Of a stretch of 64,000 nt of DNA, positions 56,134 through 64,000 are shown in pieces. The DNA is from Euphorbia lathyris. Taxonomy: Eukaryota; Streptophyta; Magnoliopsida; Malpighiales; Euphorbiaceae. How positions within the stretch are numbered: the stretch's first letter is position 1; every line of letters starts with the position of its first letter. Below the pieces are notes generated by a model. It saw only the letters and a program-made list of their open reading frames with translations. It was not told the origin of the DNA and did no database searches. The position numbers and the translations under genes are program-made. Location of the stretch: NCBI RefSeq assembly GCF_963576675.1, contig NC_088910.1:105676807-105740806 (forward strand). Direction: 5' to 3'.

Positions 56134-57565
56134 ATAAAAAAAAATAAATACGACAGCGGCTCGGGTCGCGCCTCACGGCGCGACCAGCCGCGTGCGCAGC
56201 CGTGGGGCTGCTGCCAAACGGCAGCAGCCCAGTTTCGGGCCCCGGCCCGAATCCTACTTGATTTTAATTGTTAAAATCGGCTTGAATATAATTTATATAT
56301 ATATATATATATGTTTCGGAAATTAATAGTTTTCTGTTTTGATTATCGAATGAAAAATTCGTTTAAAAGTTTGTTTTTACCAAGTTGTAAATCAAAGTGT
56401 TAAATGAATTGAAATCAAAATAATTGGGACATGCATAATCGACGTTTTATATGGTTATATTAATCTAAGGATTAATATAAAGATACAAAACGATTAGAAG
56501 TAAAATTGGATGAAAGTTAATTTGACGAGTTAATGTGATTAACCTAAATATTACATAAGTCCGTTATGTAATCAACCAATTAAATTTATTTAATTGAGTC
56601 TATGCATGTTTGGAGTTATGGACATATTTGGACCCTCTTTTAGTCTTTTGGTATTTTGAAATAGGGTCTGCGCGTCCTGTCTTTCTACTATCTATTGTAA
56701 TTTCTCCTCTCATCTGATTCCCTTCAATTTAATTGAAGTTTTCTTATAGTAGTATAGAAATTAATATGTAATTTCAAGGCGCCATGGAGAAGACGGAGGA
56801 CCTAAAGAGAAATATGTAATAGTTAGTATTTCCTTAGGTTTGGCCTTTTATTCCGTCTCTGGCTCGACGGAATAATTTAGATGATATGTTCATAACGCCA
56901 ATGTATGTGAATGTATGTATGTCTGATGTATGCTAAAGCAAATCAAGACTAAGTTAGATTATGAGACCTAAATAAAATCCCTCGTTAAAAAGTTAAGTAA
57001 ATAAGCAAGTTATTAAAATCGGTTGCCCCTCCCTAATATTATAATTCAGCCGGCAGTACTGGGGGCCTTTGGGTTGTTGAGCAAACTCAAGCTCGGGGTA
57101 TTATGGTAACACCTGAATTATCGAAAGTTATTCTTTCATGAATATGGGGTAATACTTAAATTAGATTATGATAATTGGATGAGCAAACTCATGTTGTCAT
57201 AAACTAATGGGCAATATGGTTGGGATTAATGTGAATAACATGTTAGTTACTAATGTGGTTAGTAACCCAATAACCTAGGAGTCATATTCGAGATGTGATT
57301 GATTACATGAATCTACCTAACAAATGAGACTAGCTTGTTGAGCAAACTCAAGGCGAAATCTCAGGAGTTAGGATCCTAGCTCACTAAAGGATTTGTGAAA
57401 TTCTTCGAATTAATATGGAGGGCTATTAATTTGGCAAAATAGTGGGAGCAATCTGAAATAAATTAAAAGGCCTATAATTTTAGATTGTTATACTTTAAAG
57501 CAAATGAATGACATACGTCTACTCTTTCTCACTCTCAGGTTTTGTTTAAACACACTCTTAAAATC
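55754..57565 (+). other. Leader of Angela-like copy 2 with PBS and hairpins
   Basis: PBS TGGTATCAGAGCC at 55755-55767. An (AT)n run lies at about 56081-56131. GC hairpins: GTCGCGCC/GGCGCGAC (56165-56184, loop TCAC) and GGGCTGCTGCC/GGCAGCAGCCC (56205-56230, loop AAAC). TGAGCAAACTCA motifs at 57078-57089, 57180-57191 and 57339-57350. No gene. Confidence 0.8.
56165..56230 (+). repeat. GC-rich hairpin pair in the leader of copy 2
   Basis: Two perfect stems of 8 and 11 bp, each with a 4-nt loop. The first stem is the same as in copy 1; the second has a different sequence from its counterpart there but keeps pairing. Confidence 0.75.
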
Positions 57566-60500
57566 ATGACTAAAACCAATCTGCAAAACATTCTTACCGA
57601 TAACAAACTGAATGGTTCAAACTTCACCGACTGGTTTCGCAACCTCAAAATTGTTTTGAAGTTCGAAAAAATTGGGTATGTACTTGATACATCGATACCC
57701 CCTGTCCCTAAAGATGATGCTCCCATCGAGGAAATTGATGCTTATCAGAAGCACAAGGCTGATGACGATCATGCCGGATGCATCATACTTGCATCGATGA
57801 CATCGGAATTACAAAGGCAACATGAGGAAATGAATGCCTATTCCATCATCATGCACCTAAAGGAATTGTTTGGGAAACAAACCAGGTGCGAACGCTACGA
57901 GATATCCAAGCTGTTATATCGTTGCAGGATGCAAGGGGGCACATCAGTCATGACACATTGTGTCAAGATGATTGGCTACATTACCAAACTTTCTAATATT
58001 GGATTTGCGATGGATAACGAATTAAGTGTTGACTTAATTCTTCAATCCCTCCTAGAAAGTTATTCACAGTTCATTATGAACTATCAGATGAATGACTTGC
58101 AAACCTCTATTGAAGAGCTTGCAAACATGCTCAAGTCAGTTGAGCCCAATATGAAGAAAGACAAGACCATACCGGCTCTTGTAATTGAGGGATCGAAGAA
58201 AAGGAAAGGGAATTTTCCCAATCCTAAACATCCCAAGAAAGGTAAGAAAGCTGTGTCCAATGGAAAGGAAGTGAAGAAGCCCAAAGGAGAATGCCACTTC
58301 TGTGGTAAAGACGGGCATTGGAAGAGAAACTGCAAGGAGTATCTAGCCACCCTCAAGAAGGGAAAAGGCGGTGCTTCTACATCTGGTATGTTTTATATTG
58401 AAATAAATACAGTTTCACTGTCTGAATCTTGGGTACTTGATACCGGATGTGGATCTCATATTTGTACAAATATGCAGGAACTAAATCAGACTAAGGAACT
58501 AAAGAAAGGAAGCATAAACTTGCGAGTTGGAAATGGAGCAAGAGTTTCCGCTCTCGCAATTGGAGATTATGCTTTACCTTTGCCCTCTGGGCTTGTAATA
58601 GAATTAAGGAATTGTTTATACGTTCCTGAGATGTCTCGTAACATTATTTCTATTAGCCGTCTTGTTGACGACGGTTTTCATATTTCAATAAAGAACAATA
58701 GTTGCAATTTTTATAAAGATTCGATTTTTTATTTCTCAGGAATATCACAAAATGGGATTTATGTGTTAGATGATAAAACTCCTGTTTTTGCAATTGATAC
58801 CAAAAGACATAAGATAGATAATTCAACTTACTTGTGGCATTGTCGTTTAGGCCATATAAACAAGAGACGCATGCTAAAGCTACATTCAGATGGGCTTATA
58901 GATCCAATCGATTCTGAATCATTGGAAACATGCGAATCATGTTTGAAAGGTAAAATGACAAAGACACCCTTTAGCAATAAAGGTGAGCGTGTATCAGACA
59001 CTCTAGGACTCATTCATTCAGATGTATGTGGTCCTATGTCAGTCCAAGCAAGAGGAGGATTCAGATACTTCATTAGCTTCATAGATGACCATACTCGATA
59101 TGGCTATATCTACTTGATGAGGCACAAATCAGAAGCCTTCGACAAGTTCAAATGCTTCAAGAATGAAGTGGAAAATCAATTAGGAAAGAAAATAAAGACG
59201 CTTCGATCTGATCGAGGTGGCGAATATCTTTCTGATGATTTTCTGAATTATCTAACTGAATGTGGGATATGCTCACAATGGACACCTCCCTATACACCAC
59301 AACACAATGGTGTATCCGAGAGGAGAAACCGTACCCTATTAGATATGGTACGATCCATGATGAGCATGGCCTTACTTCCAAAGACGTTCTGGGGCTATGC
59401 CTTAGAAACTGCCCTCTTCACCCTAAACCGAGTACCAACTAAATCCGCTAGTTCCACACCATATGAATTGTTCGTTGGTAGGAAACCCGTGTTCTCGTTT
59501 ATGCGAGTATGGGGTTGTTCAGCGTATGTCAAACGCATTGCGTCCGACAAACTAGATTCTAAATCTGATAAATGTTTCTTCATTGGATATCCCAGGGAAA
59601 CCATAGGGTATTACTTCTATCATCCAGATGATCAGAAAGTAATAGTATCCAAGCACGCAACCTTCTTAGAGAAAGAGTTTCTCGAAGAAACACAAAAGGG
59701 AAGCATGATTGAACTCGACGAAGTTCAAGAGGAAGAAACACCGACTGAAACAACAGAGGCGGTTGAGGTACCCGAAGAAGTCCCATTAGATGAGACTCCA
59801 GTGGCACCTATTCGTAGATCACGAAGAGTTCGTGAACTCCCAGTTAGATATGGTTTTCTAGTGGGAGATGATAACGAGGTTCCCGTATTAGACGACGAAC
59901 CCGAAAACTACGAAGAGGCTCTTACTAGTCCAGATTCTAAAGCATGGCTTGAGGCCATGGATTCTGAAATGGATTCCATATATACTAACCAAGTGTGGAC
60001 TTTGGTTGATCCACCCGAAGGGATAATTCCTATTGGGTGCAGATGGATCTTCAAAAAGAAGACTGACATGGATGGAAAGGTTAGCACCTACAAGGCTAGG
60101 TTGGTAGCGAAAGGATATCGTCAGAAATAAGGTGTTGACTATGACGAAACCTTCTCTCCTGTTGCTATATCCAAATCAATCAGAATCATGCTTGCAATTG
60201 CCGCTCATTTTGATTATGAGATTTGGCAAATGGATGTGAAAACAGCTTTCCTAAATGGAAATCTGCTTGAGGATGTATACATGATGCAGCCTGAAGGTTT
60301 CATATCAAAGGATGCAAATAAAGTTTGCAAACTACAGAGATCCATTTATGGACTCAAGCAAGCATCTAGAAGCTGGAACAAGCGTTTTGACGAAACCATA
60401 AAACAATTTGGTTTCGAACAAAATTGCGAAGAAGCTTGCATTTACAAGAAAGCAAGTGGGAGCTCTATAGCATTTCTCATACTATATGTGGACGATATAC

Positions 60501-60891
60501 TGTTAATGGGAAATGACATTGCTCTATTACAATCGGTGAAAGTATGGTTATCCAGTAACTTCTCAATGAAAGACCTTGGTGAAGCAGCCTATATACTTGG
60601 TATAAAGATCTACAGGGATAGATCGCGTAGACTGCTTGGTCTTTCATAGGCTACATACATTGAAAAGGTGCTAAATCGGTTTAGCATGCTTGAATCGAAA
60701 CGAGGTAACTTACCCATGGTACATGGAGTAAAGTTAAACAATCATCAATGTCCTAAAACTGATGATGACAAACGACGCATGGCTGTAGTCCCGTATGCCA
60801 GCGCGATCGGTTCGATTATGTATGCTATGCTATGCACTAGACCTGACATAGCGTTCGCGTTATCTGTAACGAGTCGTTACCAAGGGAATCC
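57566..60891 (+). pseudogene. Angela-like copy 2 gag-pol, two stops, then interrupted
   Basis: A single frame encodes gag and pol. Approximate residues: gag entry GSNFTDWFRNLKIVLKF (about 18-35); zinc knuckle CHFCGKDGHWKRNC (243-256); retropepsin WVLDTGCGSH (288-297); gag-pre-integrase LWHCRLGHINKRR (420-432) and CESCLKGK; integrase HSDVCGPM (480s), RSDRGGEYL (about 550) and HNGVSERRNRT (580s); RT WIFKKKTDMDGK (about 830), WQMDVKTAFLNG and YVDDILLMG (about 970). Stops: TAA 60128-60130 (after RQK) and TAG near 60648, both where copy 1 has Gln codons. The frame ends at 60891 at the solo LTR and resumes at 62969. Confidence 0.9.
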
Positions 60892-62963
60892 TGTTGGAAA
60901 TAGGGCTAAGGTATAGCAGCGGAAATATAAAATTTTAGCCTACTTCCTTTTAACTATAGGATCCGTTAATCGTTATTTCATATAAAGATGAATAAGAAGA
61001 AATACCTTTCGTTGATCAATCTACCGTTGTAAACGAAGTGCCCACAACTTCAAAGGAGAGGTAAACTATTTACCAATCTGCTCCTATTCGAAACAGACCT
61101 TCCGGACCTCTGAACGATAATCCCTTCGGTGGAAACGTGGAAGAATATGTCTAGAAGCTACTGTCCAAAAATCGCGACGATCCGACGGTTCAATCTCCGG
61201 GAATCCTCGAAATAGTGAACTGACCTGATGTAGGCGAAGAAAAACGAATTTCTCCCTTTTGATTGTTTTTCTTCTTTCGTGAACACGGTGAGGTTAAATT
61301 AGAATCAACCCTTATGAGATGTAACCAAAATAGATTACCTCTAATTAACCAACACAAGATCAAGGAGAAAGATGGATGAATTAGATTAATCAATCGATGG
61401 AATGCCGAATGAATTCTTGTCCACGAACTTGGGGATGGGAATTCTTTTCTCTCTCTAACTAAGCAATTTCGAAAATCACTTTAGGGGAGGGTAGAGGCTT
61501 GGGTCGAAATTCACATGTAGGAGGGGTATATATATTTGCTTGTATCTAAACCCTATTTAGATAGGAATAGGTTACTTAATAGGAATCCAATTCGGAATAG
61601 GATTTCTAATTATTATCTTACTATATATCTAATATAATTAGGATAATAATAAATAACCTAGTTAGATAATAATAGGAGTATATTAATCTAATTAAAACTC
61701 CTAACTTGATTATCTCTTAATTAATTTAATTTCACAATCCTAATCAAATTAGGATGAATGGAATAAATTAATTCCTTACTCAAATACATATAAATTTCGG
61801 CCCCTCCATGTAATTGGGCCTTACTGGGCTTAATTTTGGGCTTCCATCTATTAATCATATCCATCTCTCCTTTTGGTTCCAAGTCTTATGTGTGATCCAT
61901 TAGGTCCTTACTACTTCTGGCCGTATGCAACCTATTAAATTAATTTCTTCAAGAATTATATTTAATCCCTTGCATAACGGAATGGTGTACAGAGTATGTT
62001 ATTGGCAAGTCCATAATCATTCCCCCAGAGTCCGTTAAGAAGACAGGTTGATTCTGTCGTTAACCCTTCCGTATTAGTTACAGTATAATACGATCCTTTA
62101 TCAACTACATCCTTGAACTGAATCTTATGACTATGGATGATGTCAAGTCACATATAGCGAAACGTTCGTTTTACTTGTACAGGCCGAGTCAACTCAAATA
62201 GATAGGTTAAGTGAAATCTGTATTTCTACTCTTAAGCTATCACCTTGCAAGGGTTTAGAGTCGAGTCTTCCACAAGCGATCCTTGGATGTATCTCCCATT
62301 CATCGGGAGTGATAAATGCTCAATCCAATGTATAACTACCCTGACATTACCTCCTATGACACCCAACCTTTGCAGTTCACACCCCAGAGTCATCTCTGTT
62401 AAGGATCGTGGGACCACGTGATCAAAGTCTCACATTCAGTAATTCAGGATGACCAATTAACATTCCTTTGAGTCTGAGGATTAGTTATACCTATTAATAC
62501 CAATGAGATGAACAGGTGACAAGGATGAATCTACCCATCCTGTTATCTCAAGTCGGATCCCCAATCCTAATGAACAACGTTTCACCGGATCTATGTAACT
62601 GTCCAGATATCTATATATGTGAAGCTTGTGAGATCAGCTTTCTGTCGGACAGAAGACATTGTTACATACAAGTCTCAACAATGATATATCAATCCTAAAC
62701 ATATCACTTGACTTGGGGTGGTTTTAAGTTTATTAGTTTATTATAAAGTTTCGTCTCACTTCATGCTTGTATGAACACTTTATAATCACTTTAAACAAAC
62801 TTACGGATTTCCTTTTATTAGACTTTATTTAGTGCTTTAAAAGGGATTGCCTTTATATAGTTATAAAACATATATCTCATTAAAACAAATGATATAAAGA
62901 ACAATTCATTTACAATAAGTTTGTATCCTGCAACAATTGTCTATAGGACACTAAACCCCAACA
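60892..62963 (-). mobile_element. Solo LTR of the Angela-like family
   Basis: TGTTGGAAATAGGG...CCCCAACA in + orientation, flanked by AATCC at 60887-60891 and 62964-62968. No internal region. At 2072 bp it is about 200 bp longer than the other LTRs because the segment at about 61035-61290 differs completely from them. Inserted in pol of copy 2, so it is younger than that copy. Confidence 0.9.
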
Positions 62964-62968
62964 AATCC

Positions 62969-63548
62969 GGGAGACGAGCATTGGATTGCCGTCAAGAATA
63001 TTCTTAAGTACTTGAGAAGGACTAAAGATATGTTCCTAGTGTACGGAGAAGGAGATCTGAAAATTGAAGGATTTTCAGACGCTAGTCATCTCACAGATGA
63101 GAATGATTTTAAATCCCAATCAGGATACCTGTTTATCTTGAATGGGGGCGCGGTCAGTTGGAAAAGTTCCAAGCAGGGAAGCGTAGCTTTCTCTACGACC
63201 GAGTCAGAGTACATCGCTGCTGCGGAAGCAGCAAAGGAAGCAGTTTGGATTAGAAAGTTCATTACAGAACTAGGAGTGGTGCCTGACATTGTCAATCCCA
63301 TTACTCTGTACTGTGATAACAATGGAGCCATTGCGCAAGCAAAGGAACCACGGTCTCATAATGCATCCAAGCACTACCTAAAGCGATACCACATCATAAG
63401 AGAGAATGTGGCTAGAGGAGATGTGATAATAGAAAGAGTAGCTACAGAGGACAACGTTGCAGATCCGTTGACAAAGCCTTTAACCCAAAAAGTACATGAT
63501 CGTCATTTAACTTCTACTGGGATAAGTTTTAGAAACAATTGGCTTTAG
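62969..63548 (+). pseudogene. Angela-like copy 2 RNase H part
   Basis: Continues pol after the solo LTR: ILKYLRRTKDMFLVYGEGDL, then RNase H SWKSSKQGSVAFSTTESEYI, LYCDNNGAIAQAKEPRSHNA and DNVADPLTKPLTQKVHD, ending at TAG 63546-63548. No break within this part. Confidence 0.9.
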
Positions 63549-63550
63549 TC

Positions 63551-64000
63551 CAAGTGGGAGTATGTTGGGGTTTGGTGTCCTATAGTCAATTGTTGCAGGA
63601 TACAAACTTAATGTAAATGAATTGTTCTTTATATCATTTGTTTTAATGAGATATATGTTTTATAACTATATAAAGGCAATCCCTTTTAAGCACTATATAA
63701 AGTCTAATAAAAGGAAATCCGTAAGTTTGTTTAAAGTGATTATAAAGTGTTCATACAAGCATGAAGTGAGACAAAACTTTATAATAAACTAATAAACTTA
63801 AAACCACCCCAAGTCAAGTGATATGTTTAGGATTGATATATCACTGTTGAGACTTGTATGTAACAATGTCTTCTGTCCGACAGAAAGCTGATCTCACAAG
63901 CTTCATATATATAGATATCTGGACAGTTACATAGATCCGATGAAACGTCGTTCATTAGGATTGGGGATCCGATTTGAGATAACAGGATGGGTAGATTCAT
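63551..64000 (+). repeat. PPT and partial 3' LTR of Angela-like copy 2
   Basis: The polypurine tract CAAGTGGGAGTA (63551-63562) is followed by LTR start TGTTGGGGTTTGG at 63563. The window ends 438 bp into the LTR. Confidence 0.9.

Larger units (their letters stand above)
53891..64000 (+). mobile_element. Angela/Tork-like copia, copy 2 (runs off the window)
   Basis: 5' LTR 53891-55753, PBS, 1.8-kb leader, gag-pol from 57566, an inserted solo LTR 60892-62963, the rest of pol to 63548, PPT, and a 3' LTR from 63563 that continues past 64000. The left flank is GTATT (53886-53890); the right duplication is outside. Unlike copy 1 it keeps the protease, but it has two stops and the insertion in pol. 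Confidence 0.9.

Overview
The window is nuclear DNA of a flowering plant, most likely a eudicot. The base composition is AT-rich, introns follow GT-AG rules, one housekeeping gene is split into many exons (mitochondrial-type phosphatidylserine decarboxylase), and plant-type copia, gypsy, LINE, SINE and Mutator-like elements fill most of the sequence. I could not identify the species. I saw no tRNA, rRNA, CRISPR array or prokaryotic gene.

Positions 1-11000 are the gene-bearing part. Ten exons of a PSD1-type gene run from 136 to 8182 on the + strand, with the 5' exons outside the window. A 3.8-kb intron of that gene (2718-6538) contains a complete two-exon gene on the opposite strand (5066-5838). 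It predicts a secreted His/Tyr/Lys/Gly-rich tandem-repeat protein, and its repeat-coding exon has no early Met, so open-frame scans show only shadow frames there. A small single-span membrane protein gene lies at 10595-10861 (-).

Positions 11100-27400 are a graveyard of DNA transposons and decayed retroelements. They include a MITE split by an internally deleted LINE with a 13-bp target duplication, a 2.9-kb solo LTR with a 5-bp duplication that itself carries a MITE, a SINE, a gypsy remnant, and a nest of Mutator-like elements (20295-25172 containing 20868-21736 and 22251-24957). The innermost element (22981-24282) carries a captured fragment of a GEM-like (GRAM-domain) gene, i.e. it looks like a Pack-MULE. 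A VQ-motif gene fragment follows at 25503.

Positions 27400-64000 are nested copia retrotransposons. An old copia element (here copia-3; - strand; pieces at 27420-28363 and 53548-53890) was split by a Sirevirus-like element. That element is present as a tandem: one nearly complete copy (5' LTR 52204-53547, 3' LTR 32883-34236, with an extra ORF after pol) plus a truncated second copy using the same middle LTR. A defective but young Angela/Tork-like copia (39164-48273, - strand, TSD GTATC) sits inside the Sire pol gene. A second Angela-like copy (53891 to beyond 64000, + strand) sits inside the copia-3 gag and is interrupted by a solo LTR of its own family (60892-62963, TSD AATCC). No retroelement copy here has all of its reading frames intact; breaks are given per entry.
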